This document shows, one piece after another, positions 52,968 through 61,825 of a DNA stretch of 64,000 nt. The first letter of the stretch is position 1, and every line of letters starts with the position of its first letter. A program made the position numbers and the translations under genes. The stretch spans positions 5,766,001 to 5,830,000 of the forward strand of contig NC_021499.1 in the NCBI RefSeq assembly GCF_000412695.1. Direction: 5' to 3'. Source of the stretch: Pseudomonas resinovorans NBRC 106553. GTDB lineage: Bacteria; Pseudomonadota; Gammaproteobacteria; Pseudomonadales; Pseudomonadaceae. The notes under the pieces were generated by a model. It made no database searches, was not told the origin of the DNA, and worked only from the letters and a program-made list of their open reading frames with translations.

Positions 52968-55664
52968 ATGAAGAGCCATCCCGATGCCGCCAGCCGTACG
53001 GTGGCCGAGATAGTGACGCAATTGCCTGTCCCCTCGCGGCTGGGCTTGATGCGTTTCGAGCGGCTCAATGAGGCCAGTTGGGCGATGCTGTACCTGGACC
53101 CGACCTGCGAACGCAACCTCGGCCTGCCGGCCAGCGAACTCTGCGCCCTGATCGATTCCCCCTATGCCAGCCTGATGGAGCCGGAAAGCCGTTATCGCCT
53201 GCACGACGACGTGCAGCTGCAACTGGCCAGGCAGCCCCACTACTCCATCGAGTACACCCTGCATACGCCCAACGGCCCCTTGCGCCTGCTGGAGATGGGC
53301 GAGCCGTTCCAGCAACACGGGCGCCAGCTGTTGCACGGCTACCTGCTGACGGCAGGCGACGCCGCCGACCACAAGGACAACCTGAAGCACCTCGAGCTGG
53401 AGGAGCAGAACCACAAGCTGCGCTCCTCCCTGGAGCACTACCAACGCTCCCAGGACGACCATGTCCAGCACCTGATCCGCTCCCGCGCGCAGCAGAGCCT
53501 GATCGTGCGCCTGGCGCGCCACCGCTACAGCTCCAGCCATCCGGCGGAGGAAGCGGCGCAACTGATCACCCAGGCCGCCTGCGAGACCTACGACGTGGCT
53601 CGCGCCGGCATCTGGCTGCTCGAAGGCAACCAACTGGCCGCCGTCAGCCTGTTCCGCCGCGACGAGGACCACCACGAGCACCCGCGGGCCATGGACATGA
53701 GCCAGTACCCGCTGTACCTCGAAGCCCTGCACAGCGGCCGCGCCATCGACGCCCATGTCGCCCAGCAGGACCCCCGCACCCGCGAACTGACCCAGAGCTA
53801 CCTGAAGCCCCAGGGCGTCACCGCCATGCTCGACGCCAGCATCCGCATCGGCGGTGAAGTGGTCGGCGTGCTCTGCCTGGAGCACATCGGCGCGCCACGG
53901 GTCTGGCAGAGCGACGAGATCGCCTTCGCCGGGGAGCTCGCCGACCAGTTCGCACAAGTGCTGGTGAACCAGCAGCGCCGCCACGCCACGAGCGCCCTGC
54001 ACCTGTTCCAGCGCGCCGTCGAGCAGAGCGCCAGCGCCTTCCTGCTGGTGGACCGCGACGGCCTGGTTGAGTACGTCAACCCGAGCTTCACCGCCATTAC
54101 CCAGTACAGCGCCGACGAGGTCCACGGCCGTCGCCTGTCCGACCTGCCGGCGCTCGAGAACCTCAGCGATCTGCTGTTCGACACCAGCGCCGGCCTCGCC
54201 GCCTGCAACAGCTGGCAGGGCGAGTTCCGCAGCCGGCGCAAGAACCTCGAGCCCTACTGGGGCCAACTGTCGATATCCAAGGTGTTCGGCGAGGAAGGCG
54301 AGCTCACCCACTACATCGGCATCTACGAGGACGTCACCCAGAGCAAGCTGGCCCAGCAGCGCATCGAAAAGCTGGCCTACACCGACAACCTCACCGGGCT
54401 GGTCAACCGTCCCTATTTCATCCGCACCCTCGAAGAGCGCTTCCACAGCGACCGCGACACACCGCTCTGCCTGCTGCTGGTGGACATCGACAACTTCAAG
54501 CGGATCAACGACAGCCTCGGCCACCAGACCGGCGACAAGCTGCTGGTGAGCCTGGCCCGGCGCCTGCGCAACAGCCTCTCCCCCAACGGTATCCTCGCGC
54601 GCTTTGCCAGCAACGAATTCGCCGTGCTGCTGGACGGCGCCGACCTGGAGAGCGGCCAACGCATCGCCGCCCAGGTCCTGCAGACCCTCGACAAGCCCCT
54701 GTTCGTCGACAACCAGCTGATCAGCGTGACCGGCTCCCTGGGCCTGGCCTGCGCGCCCCAGCACGGGCGCGACCCGCAGACCCTGATGAAGCACGCGGGC
54801 CTGGCCCTGCACAAGGCCAAGGCCAACGGCAAGCACCAGCTGCAGCTGTTCACCGAGGCCCTGAACGCCGAGGCCAGCTACAAGCTCTTCGTCGAGAACA
54901 ACCTGCGCCGGGCCCTGGCGCAGAACGAGCTGGAAGTCTTCTATCAGCCCAAGCTGTGCCTCAAGAGCGGCAACCTGCTGGGCATGGAGGCGCTGCTGCG
55001 CTGGCACCACCCGGAACGGGGCATGATCAGCCCGGACCAGTTCATCAGCGTGGCGGAAGAAACCGGCATGATCATCCCCATCGGCAAATGGGTGATCCGC
55101 GAGGCCTGCCGCATGAGCAAGCGCCTGACCGCCGCGGGCCTCGGCGACTTGCAGGTGGCGATCAACCTGTCGCCCAAGCAGTTCAGCGACCACGACCTGG
55201 TGGGCTCCATCGCCGCCATCCTCCACGAGGAACAACTGCCGCCCGAGCGCCTGGAACTGGAACTCACCGAAGGCCTGCTGCTGGAGGCCACCGACGATAC
55301 CCGCCACCAGCTCAACCGCCTGAAGAGCCTGGGCCTGACCCTGGCCATGGACGATTTCGGCACCGGCTATTCGTCGCTGAGCTACCTGAAGAAATTCCCC
55401 ATCGATGTGATCAAGATCGATCGCAGCTTCATCAAGGACATCCCCGACAGCCAGGACGACAAGGAGATCACCTCGGCGGTGATCGCCATGGCCCACAAGC
55501 TCAAGCTGAAGGTCGTCGCCGAAGGCATCGAAACCGCCGCCCAGCTCGGTTTCCTGCGTCGCCAGCATTGCGACGTCGGCCAGGGCTACCTCTTCGACAA
55601 GCCGATTTCCGGCAAGCACCTGTTCGAGAACCTCGGCCGCTACCCCTGCCGCAAAGGCGCCTGA
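52968..55664 (+). CDS. dipA: Cyclic-di-GMP phosphodiesterase DipA (PAS-GAF-PAS-GGDEF-EAL)
   Basis: An 898-residue signalling protein matching P. aeruginosa DipA (PA5017, ~899 residues). Order: PAS-like region (~25-130), GAF (~190-335), PAS/PAC (~350-465), GGDEF (~470-635) and EAL (~645-895). The GGDEF motif is ASNEF, so it is not a cyclase. The EAL half is intact: [47 protein letters not shown] and [12 protein letters not shown]. DipA lowers c-di-GMP and is needed for biofilm dispersion by family knowledge. I use the ATG at 52968 because it gives the DipA length. A GTG at 52950 has AGGA too close. Soluble; no TM segments. Confidence 0.9.
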   Translation: MKSHPDAASRTVAEIVTQLPVPSRLGLMRFERLNEASWAMLYLDPTCERNLGLPASELCALIDSPYASLMEPESRYRLHDDVQLQLARQPHYSIEYTLHTPNGPLRLLEMGEPFQQHGRQLLHGYLLTAGDAADHKDNLKHLELEEQNHKLRSSLEHYQRSQDDHVQHLIRSRAQQSLIVRLARHRYSSSHPAEEAAQLITQAACETYDVARAGIWLLEGNQLAAVSLFRRDEDHHEHPRAMDMSQYPLYLEALHSGRAIDAHVAQQDPRTRELTQSYLKPQGVTAMLDASIRIGGEVVGVLCLEHIGAPRVWQSDEIAFAGELADQFAQVLVNQQRRHATSALHLFQRAVEQSASAFLLVDRDGLVEYVNPSFTAITQYSADEVHGRRLSDLPALENLSDLLFDTSAGLAACNSWQGEFRSRRKNLEPYWGQLSISKVFGEEGELTHYIGIYEDVTQSKLAQQRIEKLAYTDNLTGLVNRPYFIRTLEERFHSDRDTPLCLLLVDIDNFKRINDSLGHQTGDKLLVSLARRLRNSLSPNGILARFASNEFAVLLDGADLESGQRIAAQVLQTLDKPLFVDNQLISVTGSLGLACAPQHGRDPQTLMKHAGLALHKAKANGKHQLQLFTEALNAEASYKLFVENNLRRALAQNELEVFYQPKLCLKSGNLLGMEALLRWHHPERGMISPDQFISVAEETGMIIPIGKWVIREACRMSKRLTAAGLGDLQVAINLSPKQFSDHDLVGSIAAILHEEQLPPERLELELTEGLLLEATDDTRHQLNRLKSLGLTLAMDDFGTGYSSLSYLKKFPIDVIKIDRSFIKDIPDSQDDKEITSAVIAMAHKLKLKVVAEGIETAAQLGFLRRQHCDVGQGYLFDKPISGKHLFENLGRYPCRKGA

Positions 55665-55734
55665 ACGGACGTTGATCAACACCGGTCCAATCGGGGTAAC
55701 ATCGGGGTCCACTGCAATTCCGAGGAAAAGGCCG

Positions 55735-56382
55735 ATGGTCCTGCGTTCGCAAATACTCGCCCACAAACTCGAGCTGCCCGAGGCCGCCCAGGCCCTGCCG
55801 GGCCGCGAAACGCCGATGCCGGTGCCGAATGCCCACTACATCAGTGGCCGCCCGTTGCAGGGTCCCTTCCCCACTGGCCTGGCGATGGCGCAGTTCGCCC
55901 TGGGTTGTTTCTGGGGCGCCGAGCGGCGTTTCTGGCAACAACCCGGCGTCTGGACCACGGCGGTGGGCTATGCCGGCGGTATCACCCCGAACCCCACCTA
56001 CGAGGAAGTCTGCTCCGGCCTCACCGGCCACACCGAAGTGGTGCTGGTGGTGTTCGACCCGCTGCAGATCAGCTTCGAAAACCTGCTGAAGGTGTTCTGG
56101 GAAGCCCACAATCCGACCCAGGGCATGCGCCAGGGCAACGATGTCGGCACCCAGTACCGTTCGGCCATCTACTGCTACGACGCGGCCCAGCTCAGCGCCG
56201 CCCGGGCCAGCAAGGAACACTTCCAGGCCGAGCTGGAGAAGTCCGGCTTCGGCGAGATCACCACCGAGATCGACGAGGCCCCCACCTTCTATTACGCCGA
56301 GGCCTATCACCAGCAGTACCTGGGCAAGAACCCCGGCGGCTATTGCGGTCTCGGCGGCACCGGCGTCTGCCTGCCGGAGTAA
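55735..56382 (+). CDS. msrA: Peptide-methionine (S)-S-oxide reductase A
   Basis: A 215-residue repair enzyme that reduces methionine-S-sulfoxide. The ATG at 55735 has GAGGAAAAGG 6 bases upstream. The catalytic motif is [13 protein letters not shown] at about residue 53-65, and the resolving cysteines are in the C-terminal [11 protein letters not shown] tail. [18 protein letters not shown] and GHTEVV are other family blocks. The N-terminal ~45 residues ([20 protein letters not shown]) form the usual extension of pseudomonad MsrA. Confidence 0.96.
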   Translation: MVLRSQILAHKLELPEAAQALPGRETPMPVPNAHYISGRPLQGPFPTGLAMAQFALGCFWGAERRFWQQPGVWTTAVGYAGGITPNPTYEEVCSGLTGHTEVVLVVFDPLQISFENLLKVFWEAHNPTQGMRQGNDVGTQYRSAIYCYDAAQLSAARASKEHFQAELEKSGFGEITTEIDEAPTFYYAEAYHQQYLGKNPGGYCGLGGTGVCLPE

Positions 56383-56442
56383 CCGCCAGCCAGTGAAAAC
56401 CCACGGGGCGGGCCTTGACCCGCCCCGTTGCGTATCCGGCGA

Positions 56443-57282
56443 TCAGCTTTCCGCGATCAACCAATCCACTTGCCAACCACCCTGGCTCTGCGCCAGGTGC
56501 TGCGCCAGCCAGGGCAAGGTCTGCTTCAATTCTTCCTCGAGCCCCCACGGCGGGTTGGCGATGGCCAGCCCGGAGCCGTTCAGCCCCAGGGCGTTATCCA
56601 CGGCGTGGACCCGCAGCTCCACGCGCAGCAGCTTGGGCGCACCGCTGGCCTGCAGGCCCTGGTAGAAGCGCTTGAGCTGACGCTGGTCCTTGATCGGGTA
56701 CCAGATGGCCACGACTGTCTGGCGCATGCGGCCGATGGCTTCCTGCAACGCGGTAACGCAGCGTTCCAGCTCGTCGGCCTTCTCGAAGGGCGGGTCGATC
56801 AGCATCAGCGCTCGCTTCTCCGGCACCGGCAGCAGCGCCCGGGGCACGTGCCAGCCTTCCCCCAGGTTCACTGCCACGCGACGGTCGCCGGCCATGTTGT
56901 CCTTCAGCAGCAGGCCGTCTTCCGGGTGCTTCTCGTTCAACCGCAGGCGGTCCTGGGGCCGGCTCAGGTGCCGCGCCACTTCCGGCGAGCCCGGGTAGTA
57001 GCGCAGCTCGCCGTCCGGGTTCAGCGCGCGGATGACCTCCAGGTAGTCGGCCATGGGCGCCGGCGTGTCCGGCAGGCCCCAGAGGCGGCCGATGCCGTCG
57101 CGCCATTCGTCGGTGCGGCTGGCCTCACTTCCCAACAAGTCGTACAGCCCCACCCCGGCATGGGTATCGAGGTAGGCGAATGGGGCCTCCTTGCGCGACA
57201 GCAGGGCGATCAGGCGGGCCAGGGTGAAGTGTTTGAGCACGTCGGCGTGGTTGCCGGCGTGGAAGGCATGGCGGTAGTTCAT
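56443..57282 (-). CDS. rlmJ: 23S rRNA (adenine2030-N6)-methyltransferase
   Basis: A 279-residue class I SAM methyltransferase that methylates A2030 of 23S rRNA. The ATG at 57282 gives MNYRHAFHAGNHADVLKHFT, the RlmJ N-terminus; GAGGACC lies a few bases ahead. The catalytic motif is LMLIDPPFEKADE (DPPF), and the SAM loop includes PFAYLDTHAGVGLYDL. GSGLAIANPPWGLEEEL at the C-terminus is also typical. Single gene, convergent with msrA. Confidence 0.95.
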   Translation of the reverse strand: MNYRHAFHAGNHADVLKHFTLARLIALLSRKEAPFAYLDTHAGVGLYDLLGSEASRTDEWRDGIGRLWGLPDTPAPMADYLEVIRALNPDGELRYYPGSPEVARHLSRPQDRLRLNEKHPEDGLLLKDNMAGDRRVAVNLGEGWHVPRALLPVPEKRALMLIDPPFEKADELERCVTALQEAIGRMRQTVVAIWYPIKDQRQLKRFYQGLQASGAPKLLRVELRVHAVDNALGLNGSGLAIANPPWGLEEELKQTLPWLAQHLAQSQGGWQVDWLIAES

Positions 57283-57418
57283 AGGAGGTCCTCGCAAGGC
57301 CCGCATTCTACCAGTCCGTGCCTCACCACGGCTTCACCCCCTTTATCACGCTCGTCGATGTTGGTAGGCGGCTTTCATTCACCGACCTAGACTCGGCTGA
57401 TTCCACCGGAGAGCGACC

Positions 57419-59221
57419 ATGTCCGAGACCCTGCTCAGTTCCCGCAACCTGGCCTTCGAACTCTACGAAGTGCTGGACGCCGAAGCCCTGACCCAGCGCG
57501 AGCGCTTCGCCGATCACAACCGCGAAACCTTCGACGCCGCCCTGGGCACCGCCCGCAGCATCGCCGAGAAATTCTTCGCCCCGCACAACCGCAAGGGCGA
57601 CGAGCATGAGCCGGAGTACGTCAACGGCGCCGCCACCCTGATCCCGGAAGTGAAGCCCGCGGTGGATGCCTTCCTCGAGGCCGGCTTCCTCAACGCCACC
57701 CGCAGCTTCGAGCAAGGCGGCATGCAGCTGCCGACCCTGCTGTCGCAAGCCTGCTTCGCGCATTTCCAGGCGGCCAACGTCGGCAGCTCGGCCTACCCCT
57801 TCCTGACCATGGGCGCGGCCAACCTGATCGAGAGCTTCGGCAGCGACCAGCAGAAGCAGCGCTTCCTGCAGCCGATGATCGACGGCCGCTTCTTCGGCAC
57901 CATGGCCCTCACCGAGCCCCACGCCGGCTCGTCCCTGTCGGACATCCGCACCCGTGCCGAACCGGCTGGCGACGGCAGCTACCGCATCAAGGGCAACAAG
58001 ATCTTCATCTCCGGCGGCGACCACCCGCTGTCGGAGAACATCGTGCACATGGTGCTGGCCAAGCTGCCGGACGCACCGCCCGGGGTGAAGGGCATCTCGC
58101 TGTTCATCGTGCCCAAGTTCCTGGTCAACGACGACGGTTCCCTGGGCAAGCGCAACGACGTGATCCTCGCTGGCCTGTTCCACAAGATGGGCTACCGGGG
58201 CACCACCTCCACCGCGCTGAACTTCGGCGATAACGGCGAGTGCGTCGGCTACCTGGTCGGCCAGCCCCACGCCGGCCTGTCCTATATGTTCCAGATGATG
58301 AACGAAGCCCGTATCGGCGTCGGCATGGGCGCGGTCATGCTCGGCTACGCCGGCTACCTCTACTCCCTGGAATACGCCCGCGAACGCCCGCAAGGTCGCC
58401 TACCGGACGGCAAGGACCCGACCTCGCCGCAGGTGTCGATCATCCAGCACGCAGACGTACGACGCATGCTGCTGACCCAGAAGGCCTATGTGGAAGGCGC
58501 CTTCGACCTCGGCCTGTATTCCGCGCGGCTGTTCGACGACACCCAGACCCTCGCCACCGAGGAGGAGCGCCGCCAGGCCCACGAACTGCTCGACCTGCTG
58601 ACCCCCATCGTCAAATCCTGGCCCTCGGAGTTCTGCCTCAAGGCCAACGAACTGGCCATCCAGATCCTCGGCGGCCACGGCTACACCCGCGAGTACCCGG
58701 TGGAGCAGTACTACCGCGACAACCGCCTGAACCCCATCCACGAAGGCACCCACGGCATCCAGTCCCTCGACCTGCTGGGCCGCAAGCTGGTGCAGAACAA
58801 GGGCGCCGGCCTCAAGCAACTGACCCGACTGATCCAGGGCTGCTGCGAGCGCGCCGCCGAGTACGACTCCCTGAACGCCCTGCGCCAGCCGCTGGAACAG
58901 CTGATGACGCGCCTGTCCGAGGTCACCCTGGCGCTGCTCGGCGACCTGATGCAGGGCAAGGTCAACCAGGCCCTGGCCAACTCGGCGCTGTACCTCAAGG
59001 TCTTCGGCCACGCCGTGATCGGCTGGCGCTGGCTGGAACAGGCGATCCGCGCCGAACAGGGCCTGGCCCTCGGCAACCCGGCGGACGTCGACTTCTACCA
59101 GGGCAAGCTGCAGGCCGCGCGCTACTTCCTCACCTGGGAAGTGCCCGGCTGCCACCACGAACTGGCCCTGCTCGAAGCCCGCGACGACACCTGCCTGGCG
59201 ATGCAGGACAGCTGGTTTTGA
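57419..59221 (+). CDS. Acyl-CoA dehydrogenase (long FadE-type)
   Basis: A 600-residue flavoprotein that oxidises acyl-CoA to enoyl-CoA. The core ACAD fold has GTMALTEPHAGSSLSDIRTR (FAD/acyl contact), YRIKGNKIFISGGDHPLSEN, and AIQILGGHGYTREYPVEQYY with NRLNPIHEGTHGIQSLDLLG, where the catalytic Glu lies (YYRD...HEGT). It is longer than medium-chain enzymes, with an extra C-terminal domain (about 475-600) as in DUF-type ACADs common in Pseudomonas. The ribosome site GGAGAG is 6 bases ahead. Monocistronic, with a terminator right after it. Confidence 0.92.
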   Translation: MSETLLSSRNLAFELYEVLDAEALTQRERFADHNRETFDAALGTARSIAEKFFAPHNRKGDEHEPEYVNGAATLIPEVKPAVDAFLEAGFLNATRSFEQGGMQLPTLLSQACFAHFQAANVGSSAYPFLTMGAANLIESFGSDQQKQRFLQPMIDGRFFGTMALTEPHAGSSLSDIRTRAEPAGDGSYRIKGNKIFISGGDHPLSENIVHMVLAKLPDAPPGVKGISLFIVPKFLVNDDGSLGKRNDVILAGLFHKMGYRGTTSTALNFGDNGECVGYLVGQPHAGLSYMFQMMNEARIGVGMGAVMLGYAGYLYSLEYARERPQGRLPDGKDPTSPQVSIIQHADVRRMLLTQKAYVEGAFDLGLYSARLFDDTQTLATEEERRQAHELLDLLTPIVKSWPSEFCLKANELAIQILGGHGYTREYPVEQYYRDNRLNPIHEGTHGIQSLDLLGRKLVQNKGAGLKQLTRLIQGCCERAAEYDSLNALRQPLEQLMTRLSEVTLALLGDLMQGKVNQALANSALYLKVFGHAVIGWRWLEQAIRAEQGLALGNPADVDFYQGKLQAARYFLTWEVPGCHHELALLEARDDTCLAMQDSWF

Positions 59222-59240
59222 AACCATTTCTAGTTTTCAT

Positions 59241-59268
59241 GCCCCGCGCACATGCGGGGCTTTTTTTT
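59241..59268 (+). terminator. Terminator of the acyl-CoA dehydrogenase gene
   Basis: GCCCCGC (59241-59247) and GCGGGGC (59254-59260) form a 7-bp stem with a 6-base loop, and eight T residues follow. Start is 19 bases after the stop codon. Confidence 0.93.
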
Positions 59269-59384
59269 GGTTCTTTTTTCATTCCGGGGGCAGGTGCCCA
59301 CGCTGAATTGGTCGTTTTGTGTGATGGTTCTGGCTGACCCCCAGTCTGCGGATGCTTCCCTCTTCCGAACGCGGCCCGCCCCAG

Positions 59385-59408
59385 CCCCTCTCCCTGAATG
59401 GAGAGGGG
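59385..59408. repeat. 9-bp hairpin CCCCTCTCC / GGAGAGGGG
   Basis: Perfect 9-bp arms at 59385-59393 and 59400-59408 with a CTGAAT loop. Similar CCCCTCTCCC...GGGAGAGGGG palindromes are widespread between genes in Pseudomonas and Xanthomonas by my recollection. It belongs to the 694-base gene-free gap 59222-59915. Confidence 0.55.
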
Positions 59409-59513
59409 TGACTCGCGCCGGCGAGGTAAAGTAGTCCTGATGCCTGATCGGCCCTGACATGAAGCAATGAAGATGACGCCGCGCAAAGCGCCCCTTCAGG
59501 AGGCCGAGCGGAA

Positions 59514-59689
59514 TCCTTGCGGAGGGGGACGAGCGGCATGGATGCCGCGAGAGGCGCGCGGGGCCATGGATGGCCCCTCGCGCCGTGTCCCCGGAGCAAG
59601 GATGGAGCAAGGGGACCCCGGCGAAGCCGGGGCCGGATGCAGGGGCAAGCGTTTTGCTTCCTTTTAGGCGACTGTAAAAGGGAGTCGCC
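59514..59689. other. Structured multi-hairpin element, possibly a non-coding RNA or repeat
   Basis: An outer stem pairs TCCTTGC+GGGGAC (59514-59530) with GTCCCC+GCAAGGA (59587-59602). Inside are two hairpins that share a CATGGATG tip: GCGGCAT/ATGCCGC (59533-59548) and GGCGCG-c-GGGGCCAT/ATGGCCCC-t-CGCGCC (59553-59584). Then comes CCCCGGC-gaa-GCCGGGG (59616-59632). Last, CCTTTTA (59660-59666)/TAAAAGG (59675-59681) and GGCGACT (59667-59673)/AGTCGCC (59683-59689) are interleaved, so only one of the two stems can form at a time unless a very tight pseudoknot is allowed. Long open frames here on both strands look like shadow of the palindromes. Strand and transcription are unknown. Confidence 0.6.
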
Positions 59690-59915
59690 CGGGAGGGCGA
59701 AACAGAAACCCGCCGCCCGCTCGGCAATGAGCCGGGCAACAAAACCTCCCAACCGACCTGAACTTCCCACCATCAACCCCCCCGGAAATTCCTCCGAATT
59801 TATGCCAATCCACGCTTGCGGCCCGTTCCGGGTAGCAGGTTAGAATCCCGCTGGCATGCACACTGCATGCACCCCTCCCAGCATCACCCCCCACACTTTG
59901 CAGGAGCTTCGACAC

Positions 59916-61658
59916 GTGGATGCAGCCACCATCAATAGCCTGTTCCTGATCGGCGCGTTGCTGGTCGGCGCAAGCATCCTGGTGAGCTCGGTTTCCTCGC
60001 GCCTGGGTATCCCGATCCTGGTCATCATCCTCGCCGTGGGCATGGTCGCCGGCGTCGACGGACCGGGCGGCATCGGCTTCAGCAACTACCCGCTGGCCTA
60101 CCTGGTGGGCAACCTGGCGCTGGCCATCATCCTGCTGGACGGCGGCCTGCGCACCCGGGTGTCGAGCTTCCGCGTGGCCCTCTGGCCGGCCTTGTCCCTG
60201 GCCACGGTGGGCGTGCTGATCACCACCGGGCTGACCGGCATGGTCGCCGCCTGGCTGTTCGACCTGGACATGATGCAGGGCCTGCTGATCGGCGCCATCG
60301 TCGGCTCCACCGACGCCGCGGCGGTGTTCTCTCTGCTCGGCGGCAAAGGGCTCAACGAACGGGTCACCGCCACCCTGGAAATCGAATCCGGCAGCAACGA
60401 CCCGATGGCGGTGTTCCTCACCGTCACCCTGATCGACATGTTGGTAAAGGGGCAGAGCGAGTTCAGCTTCGCCTTCCTCGGCCACCTGTTGCGCGAATTC
60501 GGCATCGGCACCCTGGTCGGCCTCGGTGGCGGCTGGCTGCTGCTCAACCTGATCAATCGCATCAACCTGCCCAACGGGCTCTACCCCCTGCTGGTGGTCA
60601 GCGGCGGCCTGCTGATCTTCGCACTGACCAACACCCTGCATGGCAGTGGCATCCTCGCCGCCTATATCTGCGGCCTGGTGCTGGGCAACCAGCCGATCCG
60701 CTCGCGCCACAGCATCCTGCACATGCTCGACGGCATGGCCTGGCTGGCGCAGATCGGCATGTTCCTGGTCCTCGGCCTGCTGGTCACGCCCCACGACCTG
60801 CTGCCCATCGCCGTCCCGGCCCTGGGCCTGGCCCTGTGGATGATCGTCGTCGCCCGCCCGCTGTCGGTGTTCGTCGGCCTGGCGCCGTTCCGCGCCTTCC
60901 ACAACCGCGAGAAAGTCTTCATCGCCTGGGTCGGCCTGCGCGGCGCCGTGCCGATCATCCTCGCGGTGTTCCCGATGATGGCCGGCCTGCCCCACGCGCA
61001 GCTCTACTTCAACCTGGCCTTCTTCATCGTCCTGGTCTCCCTGCTGGTACAGGGCGCCAGCCTGCCGGTGGCCGCCAGGTTGCTGCGGGTCACCGTGCCG
61101 CCGGAGCCGGCGCCCATCTCCCGCGCCGGCCTGGAAGTACACCCCACCAGCGAGTGGGAACTGTTCGTCTACCGCCTGGGCGCCGAGAAATGGTGCATCG
61201 GCGCGGCCCTGCGTGAACTGAAGATGCCCGAAGGGACCCGCATCGCCGCGCTGTTCCGTGGCAAGGAACTGCTGCACCCCTCGGGCAGTACCACCCTGGA
61301 AGCCGGCGACATCCTCTGCGTGGTTGGCCACGAACACGACCTGCCGTCACTCGGCAAGCTGTTCAGCCAGGCACCGCAGCGCGGGCTGGACCTGCGCTTC
61401 TTCGGCGACTTCGTGCTGGAAGGCGACGCCCAGCTGTCCGCCGTGGCCTCGCTCTACGGCCTCAAGCTGGGCGAGCAGGACGGCCACCAGCCCCTGGGCC
61501 GCTTCATTGCCCACGAGATCGGCGGCGAGCCGGTGGTGGGCGACCAGGTGGAATGGAACGGCCTGACCTGGACCGTTGCTCTGATGGAAGGGAACAAGGT
61601 GCGCAAAGTGGGCGTCAAATTCCCCGAAGGTCAGGGTCGCCCGGGGCTATTCCTCTAG
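59916..61658 (+). CDS. K+/H+ antiporter of the CvrA/NhaP2 type
   Basis: A 580-residue CPA1-family antiporter. The start is GTG at 59916 with CAGGAG 9 bases ahead; the frame to 59856 has no ribosome site. About twelve TM helices fill residues ~5-390, with [14 protein letters not shown] and [18 protein letters not shown] as the ion-binding D/ND region. The soluble C-terminus holds a TrkA-C (RCK_C) domain ([17 protein letters not shown] through [18 protein letters not shown]) and a CorC/HlyC-like tail. It likely exports K+ against H+ at high turgor or pH. P. aeruginosa PA5021 is at this position. A NhaP2-type name fits but is not certain. Confidence 0.88.
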   Translation: MDAATINSLFLIGALLVGASILVSSVSSRLGIPILVIILAVGMVAGVDGPGGIGFSNYPLAYLVGNLALAIILLDGGLRTRVSSFRVALWPALSLATVGVLITTGLTGMVAAWLFDLDMMQGLLIGAIVGSTDAAAVFSLLGGKGLNERVTATLEIESGSNDPMAVFLTVTLIDMLVKGQSEFSFAFLGHLLREFGIGTLVGLGGGWLLLNLINRINLPNGLYPLLVVSGGLLIFALTNTLHGSGILAAYICGLVLGNQPIRSRHSILHMLDGMAWLAQIGMFLVLGLLVTPHDLLPIAVPALGLALWMIVVARPLSVFVGLAPFRAFHNREKVFIAWVGLRGAVPIILAVFPMMAGLPHAQLYFNLAFFIVLVSLLVQGASLPVAARLLRVTVPPEPAPISRAGLEVHPTSEWELFVYRLGAEKWCIGAALRELKMPEGTRIAALFRGKELLHPSGSTTLEAGDILCVVGHEHDLPSLGKLFSQAPQRGLDLRFFGDFVLEGDAQLSAVASLYGLKLGEQDGHQPLGRFIAHEIGGEPVVGDQVEWNGLTWTVALMEGNKVRKVGVKFPEGQGRPGLFL

Positions 61659-61825
61659 GGCGACCGCTCTGGAACGGCCATTTTCGAGCCTTCAGGCACC
61701 CCGCCATGGACTCCGCGTGTACACCCCCGCACGAACCCGAATCACTACCGCTCGTGCCGGGCGGCCCCGCAAGGCGCGCCCTGGCATATCATTAGCCGCA
61801 TTTGAACCCGAGCTGCCTGATCGCG

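Noticed and set aside
52668..55766. 1032-codon minus-strand frame opposite dipA
   Set aside because: DipA on the plus strand has clear PAS, GAF, GGDEF and EAL motifs; the antisense frame has none.
59230..59742. 170-codon minus-strand frame across the structured element
   Set aside because: The translation follows the palindromes (Pro, Arg, Ser rich), covers a terminator and has no family. Similar frames are annotated as hypothetical proteins elsewhere but are better read as non-coding.
59664..61337. 557-codon frame opposite the K+/H+ antiporter
   Set aside because: Gln, His and Asp rich antisense of membrane-protein codons; no motif.
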